DNA of 64,000 bases from Alistipes sp. (GCA_017381935.1 JAFOBG010000021.1:36257-100256), one strand, 5' to 3'; positions 53,108 through 63,588 are shown, numbered from the stretch's first letter. A program made the numbers and translations. Notes: generated from the sequence alone by a model not told the origin.

Positions 53108-54049
53108 CTACTCTTGCGATACAACAAATGAGTCGATATATAGGAATACACGACGGTTTGTATCTGTCTCAAGCCAGATTACAGGGTTAATAAGTCCGTC
53201 AATACGGCGATACTTATCGACTGCTGTAATTTTATGTCCTCGCAGGTCAAAAATCTTATTCTGGCACTGCATCTCGACATACTCCTTATCAATAATATCG
53301 ACCTTCAAGCGCAGATACTGCCAATTAATCTTACAATCGGTCTCGTTATAGATAAGATTTTGTGTTCCATTGGGTACATCCTTATAACCTGCATGATAAC
53401 CATCAGGACGACGCTCGCCAAACCACCAGCAATCTACGCCCCACTTACACCAATCACCATCAAGGCCAAATGCCCAATCTTTATCAGTTCCAGGAGTGGC
53501 CTGTATATACTGCCACTTACGCATAGGCTTACCATCGACAGTATTAAGGTAGCGAATACCCCAGAAGAAACGATTGCCATCATCCTGCGTATCTGAGCCT
53601 ATACCAAAAGCACGGATAGAGTCCTCATGCAGACCTGGTTGCTCGCCATTACCATCAACCTCATTCTGCTCTCCCGTATATGCAAACCAGCACTCAAGTT
53701 GCAGATAGCGCGCATTTGGGTCCATATTTGACAAACGCTTAATAGCATGGCCCATAGAACCGGGCGCAGGTGGCATAGAGTAGGGATTTGCCACAGGGCG
53801 GGTTGATAGTTTTAGGCTATAGGTACCCGACATCGAGCCATGTGTTCCGGGGAAACGATATGTTGCCGAACTAAGCATTACAGGAGGCCATTGGTCCTTA
53901 TTAACCTTTGTAGGGGGTACATCAAAATCAGGATGTTCTGTAAAGTTAGGTAAAAGCACCATCCAACCGTTAAAGCCACGGTCAAAGATATCATAACACA
54001 GCACTCGCTTAAGTGGGTTAAAGCGGCTGTAAAGCATAATTTTATCCAT
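53108..54049 (-). CDS. DUF6772-type beta protein
   Basis: 313 residues, no signal peptide. The sequence is rich in Trp, Tyr, Asp and Gly (DIFDRGFNGWMVLLPNF; GDWCKWGVDCWWFGERRPDG) and looks like a single jelly-roll or concanavalin-type fold. It resembles proteins annotated DUF6772, of unknown function. Its first bases overlap the end of the FAD oxidoreductase by 8 bases, and the oxidoreductase overlaps the symporter, so the three are a tightly coupled unit. Binding of the same small molecule or carbohydrate is a possibility, not shown. Confidence 0.7.
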   Translation of the reverse strand: MDKIMLYSRFNPLKRVLCYDIFDRGFNGWMVLLPNFTEHPDFDVPPTKVNKDQWPPVMLSSATYRFPGTHGSMSGTYSLKLSTRPVANPYSMPPAPGSMGHAIKRLSNMDPNARYLQLECWFAYTGEQNEVDGNGEQPGLHEDSIRAFGIGSDTQDDGNRFFWGIRYLNTVDGKPMRKWQYIQATPGTDKDWAFGLDGDWCKWGVDCWWFGERRPDGYHAGYKDVPNGTQNLIYNETDCKINWQYLRLKVDIIDKEYVEMQCQNKIFDLRGHKITAVDKYRRIDGLINPVIWLETDTNRRVFLYIDSFVVSQE

Positions 54050-55346
54050 ACAACTCTATACCTTTATTTATTAGACGATTTTGTAGTTTTTTCACATCAA
54101 GTTCTCGTGGTGTACAATTCTGCTCTGCACACATTGCCGCAGCAGTACCTACCGCCTCTCCCATCGCCATACAGATACTCATCACTCGATATGACGCATG
54201 AGCACGATGAGTGCCTGAGATGCAACGACCTGCAGTATAGAGTCCCTCAACGCCCTTAGGAGTAAAGCAACGATATGGCAAATCATAAGGGTCGCAGTAC
54301 TGTATATGCTCCTCAGCCTGACCAGAGCCCTCTGGATTGTGAATATCGACAATAAACTCTGCGCGATGCACAATCACATCCTCAAAACGACAGCCGGCAG
54401 CCATCTCCTCGGCAGTAATTACATAGTCGCCCATTACACGACGAGTCTCTCTGACTCCTGTAGTTGTACCACTTGAGATTACTCGACAGTTCTCATAACC
54501 TGGCAGATGCTTATGGAAGAAATCTAAAAGTGTAACTATTTGCTGACGTAATTCGAGGTCGGCCTTAAAGATATGATCAACACGTGTCATATCGACCCCA
54601 TTAACCTGAGTCGTATTAACCTGACGCTCTCCTCTATGAGTTGTAGGGTGCAGACGCACAGCAGCAAGACGTTCAGGTAGTTCTCCTTCAAGGCTCAGGC
54701 GCTTACAGTAGTCAAGGAAGCGCTCGCCGCCTAGACATACATCATCCACATCACCGATACAGATAACGCCTTTGCTCTCATCAACGCCCGAAATGGTAAA
54801 CTCAAGCGTTACCGGCTGCATAAGGCCATCTTCACGTCCCTTTTGACACTCGGCACCTGCAAGGTAGCTTACAACTCCATCTCCCGTTGCATCAACTACA
54901 ACCTTTCCCAGAAGTACAAAAGCCCCCTGGCCTGCCGTTACAACAAGGCCCTTAATAGTATTGCCATCCTTGACGGTATCTGTAACCGTTGTTTGCAGAT
55001 AGACCTCTATATTGGGATGGTTGACAAACTCTGCCAGACGGATTTTCGCCATCTCAAAGTCATGTGCACAGCCTGTCTGACCAATCATATCATTTTGAGG
55101 CACGCCCAATAGTTGGACAAGCTCGTCTCGCATAGTACCTTTACCCACCATACCGAGTATAGGGCCGACATAGCCTGCTGTAAGGTTTCCACCCACAACA
55201 CCATAACGCTCAACAAGAGCCACACGGGCGCCCTCTCGTGCAGCCGCTACTGCGGCGCATATTCCGGCAGGGCCTGAGCCCGCCACAACAACATCGTAAG
55301 TAGCTTTTACTTCGAGTTGTTTTGTATAGTTAATTACGTTTTGCAT
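54042..55346 (-). CDS. FAD-dependent oxidoreductase (PF12831 type), cytoplasmic
   Basis: 434 residues from the ATG at 55346 (an earlier ATG at 55367 gives 441). TYDVVVAGSGPAGICAAVAA is the FAD-binding motif, VVDATGDGVVSYLAG the second one, and GLYTAGRCISGTHRAHAS the C-terminal family signature. It is similar throughout to the exported oxidoreductase at 3475-4878 but has no signal peptide. The substrate is unknown. It overlaps the symporter upstream and the DUF6772 gene downstream, implying a joint role on an imported compound. Confidence 0.82.
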   Translation of the reverse strand: MQNVINYTKQLEVKATYDVVVAGSGPAGICAAVAAAREGARVALVERYGVVGGNLTAGYVGPILGMVGKGTMRDELVQLLGVPQNDMIGQTGCAHDFEMAKIRLAEFVNHPNIEVYLQTTVTDTVKDGNTIKGLVVTAGQGAFVLLGKVVVDATGDGVVSYLAGAECQKGREDGLMQPVTLEFTISGVDESKGVICIGDVDDVCLGGERFLDYCKRLSLEGELPERLAAVRLHPTTHRGERQVNTTQVNGVDMTRVDHIFKADLELRQQIVTLLDFFHKHLPGYENCRVISSGTTTGVRETRRVMGDYVITAEEMAAGCRFEDVIVHRAEFIVDIHNPEGSGQAEEHIQYCDPYDLPYRCFTPKGVEGLYTAGRCISGTHRAHASYRVMSICMAMGEAVGTAAAMCAEQNCTPRELDVKKLQNRLINKGIELYG

Positions 55347-57060
55347 CGATAAATCTATATATTGCATAAATGATAGCTATACCAACCATCACACAAATTC
55401 CACCTATCATAATTCTCTCAACAGCTGCATCGTAGTTCTCCATAAAGAGCTGTAAGACAAGTAGTAGTGCAATAGCCAAAAGGGTTACCACAAAGCAGGT
55501 AACAGCCATGTGCGAGTAGCGTTTTGTCGCTCGTTTCATCTCAGCACTCGGAGCCATATCGGCATTAGGGTCAATAATAGCCTGAACTCGCTCATAACCA
55601 GGGTCAGTCGTCCCCTTATGCTTAGCCCACAGTTCCATAATGGCAAGCAATATTACAGGCACAACCGTTCCGATAACAGACTCAAGCACATTCGGGTTTA
55701 TCCACTCAAAAGTAGCACGCACCGCCGGACTAAACTTAAATGCGAGACCAAAGATACCGCAAAGATATGTTATTACCATTGCCGTAAGCAGATGCTTTTG
55801 CGTAAGTCGCTTTGAGAATACGCCCCAAACAGATGGTATGTATAGTGGTCCGATGATCATCGTAAGCACCGTTACCACAACCTTCTCTGCTCCACCCGCA
55901 TACGGGATAAGCAGTGCAAGGGCAACAATAGCTGCACCAAAGACAAAGGTAAAGATACGACCTATACGAATAAGTCCCTTTTCGCCAACCTCTGGGTGTT
56001 TCTGACCGTATATATCGTATGTAAAGACATTAGCAAAGACATTGAGCGTACCCGACACTGTAGAGAGTGTTGCCGAGACCATTGCTGCAAGCATAACACC
56101 AAGCATACCTTTCATCAGTACATGGTCTGACATAAGGATATATGCCTGTTCAGGGTTTGCACCAGGTTCAATCTGTCGAAACGCCATAGCCGGAAAATAC
56201 CAAATAAGAGGAGTCAACAGATAGAGTACGCCGACAAGGTATGTACTCTTTCTGGCATCACTTACAGTCGGCACGCTGATATATCGCTGTACAAACGGCC
56301 AATCTCCACCAATAGTAAAGCTATTGACAAAGAACCAGAGTATCAACCAGAACCACGGGTACTCTGCGCTGACAGGTGTAAAGTAGCCCTCTGGAGCAGA
56401 TGCTATAAAGTTATCTAAGCCACCCACTGCATTGATAGATAGTGGTATCATAAAGGCAACAACCGTAATAAGCACTCCGAATTGGATTACATCAGTCATA
56501 AGTACCGCCAAAAAGCCGCCTAAAACAGTATAGAGCAGAGTTATCACTCCCAAAATAATAATACCCCAGCCAACCGACAGATGGCCATCAGCACCTGCCA
56601 TAAAGTGGCCCTCAGGTAGCACCATAAGGGTTGACATCACAACAGCAATGGCATATAGTGCAACAGCGGTATGAAAGCCTCGACCTATAATGCCGAGCAG
56701 AGTATAGAAGTTGAGTGAACGCTTACCAAAACGGATAGTCAGATACTCTCCAGGAGAGGATATCTTCATCTCACGCCACTTACCAGTAAGGTATCTACCA
56801 ACAAAGAAGCTGGCAAAACCAAGAATATTGCCAATAAGCACCGCTACAAATCCGGAACGATATGCAACTCCACCCCAAATGACAAATGTACTTGCCGAGA
56901 AGAGTGTCATATAGGTTGACATACCTGACAACCACCAAGAGGAGTTCCTACCGGCAATAAACATATCGGCAGAGGTCTTAATACTCCTCGAAACAAGCAT
57001 GCTGACTGCTATAAGCCCGAGAAAGTAGATTACTATTACAACATAGTCAATTCCTACCAT
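55330..57060 (-). CDS. Sodium:solute symporter (SSS family)
   Basis: 576 residues with 13 or so membrane helices. The opening YFLGLIAVSMLVSRSIKTSA and the segment FIAGRNSSWWLSGMSTYMTL are typical of the SSS family, which couples uptake of sugars, amino acids or other small molecules to sodium. A short charged loop (KHKGTTDPGYERVQAI) precedes the last helices. It starts 36 bases after hutI ends and could import histidine or urocanate. It also overlaps the oxidoreductase gene, which offers a different substrate. The choice is open. Confidence 0.88.
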   Translation of the reverse strand: MVGIDYVVIVIYFLGLIAVSMLVSRSIKTSADMFIAGRNSSWWLSGMSTYMTLFSASTFVIWGGVAYRSGFVAVLIGNILGFASFFVGRYLTGKWREMKISSPGEYLTIRFGKRSLNFYTLLGIIGRGFHTAVALYAIAVVMSTLMVLPEGHFMAGADGHLSVGWGIIILGVITLLYTVLGGFLAVLMTDVIQFGVLITVVAFMIPLSINAVGGLDNFIASAPEGYFTPVSAEYPWFWLILWFFVNSFTIGGDWPFVQRYISVPTVSDARKSTYLVGVLYLLTPLIWYFPAMAFRQIEPGANPEQAYILMSDHVLMKGMLGVMLAAMVSATLSTVSGTLNVFANVFTYDIYGQKHPEVGEKGLIRIGRIFTFVFGAAIVALALLIPYAGGAEKVVVTVLTMIIGPLYIPSVWGVFSKRLTQKHLLTAMVITYLCGIFGLAFKFSPAVRATFEWINPNVLESVIGTVVPVILLAIMELWAKHKGTTDPGYERVQAIIDPNADMAPSAEMKRATKRYSHMAVTCFVVTLLAIALLLVLQLFMENYDAAVERIMIGGICVMVGIAIIYAIYRFIDAKRN

Positions 57061-57096
57061 AAATATAAGTTTTAGGTTATTTTGTTTCTAAGTGCT

Positions 57097-58338
57097 CTAT
57101 CTCTTAACCTCTCGTCCATTGAGCACTATACGCTCAATGAGTGGAGTGTTATAGGCGTATGTAAAAAACTCAAACGACGGCATAGGCTTAGTAATGAAAA
57201 AGTTAGCCACTTTACCCTCTGTTATCGAGCCGTAGCGCTCACTTATTCCCATTGCGGCTGCGCCATTAAGCGTCGATGCCCAAAGAGCCTCTGTCGGAGT
57301 CATCTTCATACGAATAGATGCAAGCGAAGTTACAAAGCGCATATTGCCAGAAGGAGAAGAACCGGGATTATAGTCCGAAGCAAGAGCTACTGCAAGTCCT
57401 GATGCTATCATATCTCTTGCCGGAGGATAGTTCATACCCAAAAAGAATGCGGCTCCTGGAAGTAGCGTTGCCATAGTCTTGCTACCCTTCAATACTTCAA
57501 TCTCTGCCAAACCACTACTCTCAAGGTGGTCAACAGATAGCGCACCCATCTCTACACCAAGTTGCACGCCACCCGAAAAGTCGAGTTCGTTAGCATGAAT
57601 CTTTGCCTTTAGGCCAAACTCTGCCCCACGGCTCACTATGCGACGTGTCTGCTCAACGGTAAAGAACCCTCTATCACAAAATACATCGACAGCCTCAGCA
57701 AGGTTCTCTGCAGCAACAGCAGGAATCATCTCATTGCACACCTTATCGACATACTCATCCTCTCTACCCTTAAACTCTTTCGGTACAGCATGTGCTCCTA
57801 AGAATGTAGCCTTAACGGTAAGCGGAGAGGAGTCTGAGATACGACGAATAACACGCAACATCTTCAGTTCATCCTCCGTTGTAAGGCCATAGCCACTCTT
57901 TATCTCAACTGCGCCCGTACCCATGGCTATAATCTCATCTATGCGCACCATAGCCTGACGGAAAAGCTCATCCTCCGATGTGGCATGCAGTCTATCTGCC
58001 GAGTTTAGAATACCTCCGCCTCGCTGAGCTATCTGCTCATAGCTTAGACCATGAATTTTATCGAGGAACTCCTGTTCTCGACTACCTGCATAGACAATAT
58101 GGGTATGCGAATCGCAATATGAGGGCAATAGCATACCAGATGCTGCATCTATAACCTCATAGCCCTCACTATCAGGGCAAACGCTCATCGGTCCGAAGCC
58201 CTTAATAATGCCATTATCGGCTATAAGCCATGCATTATCAAGCCTCTCCATGCAATCCATCTCCGCACCGCAAACCCTTTCACGGCAATTACGGTCAATA
58301 CCTACTATTGTACCTATATTTTTAACAAGTAGAGCCAT
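57097..58338 (-). CDS. hutI: Imidazolonepropionase
   Basis: 413 residues of the amidohydrolase fold. LPSYCDSHTHIVYAGSREQE has the HxH metal ligands and the substrate-binding segment of HutI. AVEIKSGYGLTTEDELKMLR and IHANELDFSGGVQLG carry further family residues. It hydrolyses 4-imidazolone-5-propionate to N-formimino-L-glutamate, the third step of histidine breakdown. It overlaps the hutH stop by one base. Confidence 0.95.
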   Translation of the reverse strand: MALLVKNIGTIVGIDRNCRERVCGAEMDCMERLDNAWLIADNGIIKGFGPMSVCPDSEGYEVIDAASGMLLPSYCDSHTHIVYAGSREQEFLDKIHGLSYEQIAQRGGGILNSADRLHATSEDELFRQAMVRIDEIIAMGTGAVEIKSGYGLTTEDELKMLRVIRRISDSSPLTVKATFLGAHAVPKEFKGREDEYVDKVCNEMIPAVAAENLAEAVDVFCDRGFFTVEQTRRIVSRGAEFGLKAKIHANELDFSGGVQLGVEMGALSVDHLESSGLAEIEVLKGSKTMATLLPGAAFFLGMNYPPARDMIASGLAVALASDYNPGSSPSGNMRFVTSLASIRMKMTPTEALWASTLNGAAAMGISERYGSITEGKVANFFITKPMPSFEFFTYAYNTPLIERIVLNGREVKR

Positions 58339-59822
58339 CAGAAGTCGTTTTGAAGAAAATGCACAGATGCATCTATAAGCGGATACATCACTCTATCATT
58401 ATCTATATATGGTACAACCTTACGATACTTTTCTACCAATCTCTCAACCACAACCGAGGAACGCAGTGGCCTACGGAAGTGTAGAGCCTGCGCAGCATTG
58501 AAGAGTTCAATTGCAAGCACTCGCTCTGTATTATCTACCACACGAGCCAACTTTGTAGCAGCATTAGAGCCCATACTTACATGATCCTCCTGGCTCTGAG
58601 AGGATGGTATAGAATCTACCGATGCAGGCATACAGAGCCCCTTATTTTGGCTTACAATAGATGCTGCGGTATATTGCGGAATCATAAAACCACTATTTAA
58701 TCCCGGATTTGCTACCAAGAATGACGGCAGACCACGACTGCCCGAAATTAAACGATAGATTCTACGCTCAGATATATTGGCAAGTTCCGCCACTGCAATA
58801 GCCAAAAAGTCCATTGCCAAGGCTATAGGCTGACCGTGGAAGTTACCGGCACTTACAACCATATCCTGCTCCGGAAAGACTGTCGGATTATCTGTAACAC
58901 TATTTATCTCATTCTCTAAAACCATTGATACATAGGATATTGTATCCTTTGTCGCCCCATGCACCTGAGGGATACATCTAAAAGAGTACGGGTCTTGAAC
59001 ATGAGCCTTTTGTTGGGCCAAAATCTGACTACCTTCAAGCAGCTGACGCATTGTGCGTGCGGTCTCTATCTGTCCACGATGTCCTCGCACGATATGCACC
59101 TGATCGCAGAATGGCTCTATGCGGCCATCAAAAGCATCAAGCGAAACGGCTGCAATTCTATCAGCCTGACGACTCAAACGCATAGCCTTGAGCAGAGACC
59201 AAACACCAAAGGCACTCATAAACTGAGTTCCATTAAGCAGAGCCAATCCCTCCTTAGACTGCAGACTGATAGGTTCCCAGCCAAACTGTTCAAGCACCTC
59301 TGAAGCCGGCAACTCGATACCATCAACCTCAACCTCTCCAAGGCCCAAGAGTGGCAAAGAGAGGTGTGCAAGTGGTGCAAGGTCGCCCGATGCGCCAAGT
59401 GAGCCCTGCTGAAAGACAAGTGGCAAAACGTCATTATTATAGAAATCGACAAGTCGCTGGACTGTCTCAAGTTGAACTCCTGAGTGGCCATAGCTGAGCG
59501 ACTGAACTTTCAGAAGTAGCATCAGTCGAACAATCTGACTTGGCACCCTCTCGCCTGTACCGCAGGCATGAGACATGACAAGGTTTTTCTGTAATGTCCC
59601 CAAATCCTCTGCACTAATACTTATATTGCACAGTGAACCAAAGCCTGTTGTAACACCATAAATAGGGTCATTACTCTCTTCTGTCTTGCTATCAAGATAC
59701 TCACGGCAACGAACAATGCGTTGAACAGCATCCTGACTGAGTGCTATTGGGATATGTCTATCTAAAATCTCGCCTACTCGCTCAATAGTAAGGCGCTCTG
59801 AGGATATATAGTGAATCTCCAT
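58338..59822 (-). CDS. hutH: Histidine ammonia-lyase
   Basis: 494 residues. GSLGASGDLAPLAHL contains Ala-Ser-Gly (144-146), which cyclises into the MIO electrophile. YGVTTGFGSL (Tyr55) is the second active-site region. It removes ammonia from L-histidine to give urocanate, the first step of the pathway. It overlaps hutU and hutI by single bases, so the genes are translationally coupled. Confidence 0.95.
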   Translation of the reverse strand: MEIHYISSERLTIERVGEILDRHIPIALSQDAVQRIVRCREYLDSKTEESNDPIYGVTTGFGSLCNISISAEDLGTLQKNLVMSHACGTGERVPSQIVRLMLLLKVQSLSYGHSGVQLETVQRLVDFYNNDVLPLVFQQGSLGASGDLAPLAHLSLPLLGLGEVEVDGIELPASEVLEQFGWEPISLQSKEGLALLNGTQFMSAFGVWSLLKAMRLSRQADRIAAVSLDAFDGRIEPFCDQVHIVRGHRGQIETARTMRQLLEGSQILAQQKAHVQDPYSFRCIPQVHGATKDTISYVSMVLENEINSVTDNPTVFPEQDMVVSAGNFHGQPIALAMDFLAIAVAELANISERRIYRLISGSRGLPSFLVANPGLNSGFMIPQYTAASIVSQNKGLCMPASVDSIPSSQSQEDHVSMGSNAATKLARVVDNTERVLAIELFNAAQALHFRRPLRSSVVVERLVEKYRKVVPYIDNDRVMYPLIDASVHFLQNDF

Positions 59823-61834
59823 TATTTTAGTGCATTTTTAATAAGTTTATCATCTGCAAAATTAGGAAGTGTAACCTTTAGCTCCGGTGTACGCTCCATC
59901 TCTCGACGGATTGCAGCTATAGCTCCACTATTACGTGCCCAGCTGCGACGTGCGATACCATTATTGACATCCCACAACAACATGCGGCTAATATGACACT
60001 CGGCCTGACTACTACCATCTATAACCATTCCGAAACCTCCATTAATAACCTCTCCCCAGCCTACGCCGCCGCCATTATGGATAGATACCCACGTAGCTCC
60101 ACGGAAAGAGTCTCCTATCACATTATGGATTGCCATATCGGCAGTACGATTAGAGCCGTCATAGATATTTGAGGTCTCTCGATAAGGAGAATCTGTACCC
60201 GACACATCATGATGATCTCTACCAAGGACTATAGGCGCCGAAATCTCACCTGAAGCGATGGCTCTATTAAAGGCCAAAGCTATCTTCTGTCGTCCCTCAC
60301 TGTCAGCATAGAGTATTCGAGCCTGAGAGCCTACAACAAGACGATTCTTAGCAGCCTCTACAATCCAATGTATATTATCCTCTAACTGACCAACAATATC
60401 TGCAGGCGCATCTTGAGCAATCTCTCGCAGTACTTGTGCCGCTATACGGTCTGTTGCCGCCAAATCCTCAGCCTTGCCAGAAGTACATACCCAACGGAAC
60501 GGACCAAAACCGTAATCGAAGAACATAGGGCCCATAATATCTTGTACATAAGATGGATAGCGGAAAGTGCCATCCTCCTTAAATACATCTGCTCCGGCCC
60601 TTGAACTCTCCAGCAAAAAGGCATTACCATAGTCAAAGAAGTACATACCCCTCTGTGCAAGAGTATTTATCGCTGCCACCTGACGACGTAATGATGCCTG
60701 AACAGCCTCCTTAAAGCGCTCAGGCTCCTCTGCCATCATACGATTTGACTCCTCATAGCTATAGCCTACAGGATAGTAACCTCCTGCCCACGGATTGTGC
60801 AGTGATGTCTGGTCTGAGCCTAAATCGACCGCTATATTCTCCAAAGCAAGTCTCTCCCATAGCTCTACAACATTACCTACATAGGCAAGACTTACAACCT
60901 CCTTTGCCGCTACAGCAGCCTTTGCTCGCTCAATAAGAGTATCGAGGTTAGAGTGTAGCTCATCTACCCAGCCCTGAGCATATCGTTTTTCTGCCGCCTT
61001 AGGGTTGATTTCAGCCACAATACTTACTACCTGCGAGATATTGCCCGCCTTTGGTTGCGCACCCGACATACCTCCAAGACCTGAAGAGACAAAGAGCATA
61101 CCCCTTGCATCTTTCTGGCCCTCTGTAAATCGTTTACGGGCTGCATTCATAACCGTAATAGTTGTTCCGTGAACTATACCCTGAGGACCTATATACATAT
61201 AAGAGCCCGCTGTCATCTGACCATACTGCGACACTCCCATAGCATTCATTCGCTCCCAATCGTCAGGCTTAGAGTAGTTCGGAATAACCATTCCGTTTGT
61301 TACAACCACTCGTGGTGCATCTTTATGCGATGGAAAGAGACCCAACGGATGGCCAGAGTACATCACAAGCGTCTGAGTATCTGTCATTTGACTCAGATAC
61401 TGCATCGTAAGACGATACTGTGCCCAATTCTGGAACACAGCTCCATTACCTCCGTATGTTATCAATTCGTGCGGATGTTGAGCTACAGCCTTATCCAGAT
61501 TATTCTGTATCATCAGCATAATAGCTGCTGCCTGACGGCTACATGCCGGATACTCCTCTATCGGACGTGCATACATCTGATAATCAGGTCGGAAACGATA
61601 CATATATATACGACCATACTCTCTTAGCTCAGCAGCAAACTCTGGTGCAAGCACATCATGATGCTTTGCATCGAAGTAACGCAATGCATTTCTCAGAGCA
61701 AGTTCCTTTTGCTCAGCTGTAAGTATATCTTTACGCTTTGGCGCATGATTTACCGTCATGTCATACGGTTTAGGTGCAGGAAGAGTATCAGGAATACCTG
61801 CACGAATATCATCTTGAAACTCCTTTAATGTCAT
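59822..61834 (-). CDS. hutU: Urocanate hydratase
   Basis: 670 residues. This is longer than the roughly 555 of the E. coli/Pseudomonas form and matches the long Bacteroidota type. Family segments visible are LITYGGNGAVFQNWAQY near 125, LVMYSGHPLGLFPSH, VVTNGMVIPNYS, DLGSDQTSLHNPWAGGYYP and a late STWVSIHNGGGVGWGEVINGG-like stretch. It binds NAD tightly and hydrates urocanate to imidazolonepropionate. It starts 3 bases after ftcD ends. Confidence 0.95.
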   Translation of the reverse strand: MTLKEFQDDIRAGIPDTLPAPKPYDMTVNHAPKRKDILTAEQKELALRNALRYFDAKHHDVLAPEFAAELREYGRIYMYRFRPDYQMYARPIEEYPACSRQAAAIMLMIQNNLDKAVAQHPHELITYGGNGAVFQNWAQYRLTMQYLSQMTDTQTLVMYSGHPLGLFPSHKDAPRVVVTNGMVIPNYSKPDDWERMNAMGVSQYGQMTAGSYMYIGPQGIVHGTTITVMNAARKRFTEGQKDARGMLFVSSGLGGMSGAQPKAGNISQVVSIVAEINPKAAEKRYAQGWVDELHSNLDTLIERAKAAVAAKEVVSLAYVGNVVELWERLALENIAVDLGSDQTSLHNPWAGGYYPVGYSYEESNRMMAEEPERFKEAVQASLRRQVAAINTLAQRGMYFFDYGNAFLLESSRAGADVFKEDGTFRYPSYVQDIMGPMFFDYGFGPFRWVCTSGKAEDLAATDRIAAQVLREIAQDAPADIVGQLEDNIHWIVEAAKNRLVVGSQARILYADSEGRQKIALAFNRAIASGEISAPIVLGRDHHDVSGTDSPYRETSNIYDGSNRTADMAIHNVIGDSFRGATWVSIHNGGGVGWGEVINGGFGMVIDGSSQAECHISRMLLWDVNNGIARRSWARNSGAIAAIRREMERTPELKVTLPNFADDKLIKNALK

Positions 61835-61837
61835 AGC

Positions 61838-63532
61838 CTACCCTATTTTCGATTCTACAATATCAAGAACTTCTTTCTCCAAACAAGCAGCCTGTGCCGC
61901 AATGCTGTCTGCCTCAGCAATAAGTTTTTCAGCAACAGCACGGTCCTTTAGTCCTGCCGCATTAATTCTAACATTGAGTCGTGCTCCTAAGACCGCACTA
62001 CGTGCCGCCAATGCGCCAACTCCCGCATCAGATACAGAGTTTGGATTGCCACTCTCTGCCATAGCCTTTACAATCTCAAATACCTTAATTGATGAACGCA
62101 TAGTCTTAAGCGGAACCTCTGTCGCATAGAGCGTTGCATCCTGAAGCGCAGCACTTCGAGCCGCCTTCTCTTCAACTGTCGTCTTAGGCATTGCAAAGAC
62201 TGCCATAATACGATTAAACGCCTCAGTATCCTCATCGACCAAAGCAAGTAGCTCACTCATCAGAGCCTGTCCTCGCTCTGCCCAATCAGAAAACTCCTCC
62301 CAGCGCTCGTCCCAACCCGCTTTATGCGAAGAGAGATTAGCCACCATTGTTCCCAAAGCAGCTCCCAAAGTCCCCATATATGCCGAAATAGAGCCACCTC
62401 CAGGTGCCGGAGACTCACTTGCCGTCTCTACAGCAAAGGCCTTACAAGTCATATCTACAAGACGATTCTCAGCCTTACTTGCAAGCATATACTCAATAAC
62501 CTTCTCCTCAGCCTTGAATGGCTTTAACTCATCAAGGCCCATGCTCTTTACAGCTATGCGGATAATCTCCTGCTCATCAATACCAACTGAGCGATGTTGC
62601 TTGCGAAGGAAGTACTTTCCGGCCTCTAAAAGTGTTCTCTTAGGCACAAGGCCTACAATCTCCGTACCCGTAACACGAACACCTCGTGCATCTGCTGCCC
62701 TGCAAACCTCATCAAAGGCTACATGCAGAGGTGTGGTTGCGATATCTGTAATATTCATCGAAACCTGAGCAATGCCATACTCATCTATATACCAACCAAT
62801 AGCCTTTGTTCCCTTCAGCGTTCCCGGCCGCATCAAAGGCTCGCCATTATCGTCTGTTATAATCTTTCCTACTATCGGATTACCTTCTCTGACCGGACGT
62901 CCCTTTTCTCGGACATCAAAAGCAATTGCATTTGCTCTACGAGTAGAGGTAGTATTGAGATTAAAGTTCACAGCTATCAGAAAATCTCTCGCTCCTACTG
63001 CTGTAGCTCCACTGCGAGCTGCTGCCTCATCCCACTCTCTACAGCCAAAGTCAGGCGCACTTTTACTATCCGCAAAACGCTTGGCAAGCGCCTCATACTC
63101 ACCCTCTCTGCAAATAGCAAGATTCTTACGCTCAGGTGTAAAGGCCGCCGCCTCATAGCAGTAAGTAGGTATCGACAACTCGTCCGCAATACGCTTTGCT
63201 AATACTCTGGCTAACTGCGCACACTCCTCCAATGTAACACCGGAAACAGGTATCAATGGCAGAACATCAGTCGCACCCATACGAGGATGAGCCCCTTTGT
63301 GCTTACGCATGTCTATCAATTCACCGGCACGCTTAACACCCGCAAATGCCGCCTCTACAACAGCCTCAGGAGAACCCGCAAATGTTACAACAGTACGATT
63401 TGTCGCCTCACCAGGGTCAACATCCAATAGACGCACATCTGCTGCAGCTGTTATAGCCGCCGTAATCTCACCTATAACCGCCATATCTCGCCCCTCACTG
63501 AAATTGGGCACACACTCGATAATCCTATTCAT
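61838..63532 (-). CDS. ftcD: Glutamate formimidoyltransferase / formimidoyl-THF cyclodeaminase (fused)
   Basis: 564 residues from the ATG at 63532; an upstream TTG at 63553 is less likely. The N-terminal transferase part begins NRIIECVPNFSEGRDM and has the KHKGAHPRMGATDV loop with the catalytic histidine. A linker leads to the C-terminal cyclodeaminase (about 355-560, SPAPGGGSISAYMGTLGAAL). It moves the formimino group from formiminoglutamate to tetrahydrofolate and then closes it to 5,10-methenyl-THF, releasing glutamate and ammonia. First gene of the hut operon. Confidence 0.95.
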   Translation of the reverse strand: MNRIIECVPNFSEGRDMAVIGEITAAITAAADVRLLDVDPGEATNRTVVTFAGSPEAVVEAAFAGVKRAGELIDMRKHKGAHPRMGATDVLPLIPVSGVTLEECAQLARVLAKRIADELSIPTYCYEAAAFTPERKNLAICREGEYEALAKRFADSKSAPDFGCREWDEAAARSGATAVGARDFLIAVNFNLNTTSTRRANAIAFDVREKGRPVREGNPIVGKIITDDNGEPLMRPGTLKGTKAIGWYIDEYGIAQVSMNITDIATTPLHVAFDEVCRAADARGVRVTGTEIVGLVPKRTLLEAGKYFLRKQHRSVGIDEQEIIRIAVKSMGLDELKPFKAEEKVIEYMLASKAENRLVDMTCKAFAVETASESPAPGGGSISAYMGTLGAALGTMVANLSSHKAGWDERWEEFSDWAERGQALMSELLALVDEDTEAFNRIMAVFAMPKTTVEEKAARSAALQDATLYATEVPLKTMRSSIKVFEIVKAMAESGNPNSVSDAGVGALAARSAVLGARLNVRINAAGLKDRAVAEKLIAEADSIAAQAACLEKEVLDIVESKIG

Positions 63533-63557
63533 TGTAGTAGTTTTAATTTTCAATCAT

Positions 63558-63588
63558 CAAATTTATAAATTTTCCCCGAAAAAACAAA
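63558..63588 (-). promoter_or_regulatory. hut operon promoter
   Basis: On the minus strand TTTG (63585-63588), 19-base spacer, TAAATTTG (63558-63565). Expected start near 63550, giving a leader of about 20 bases before the ftcD ATG. Confidence 0.75.
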
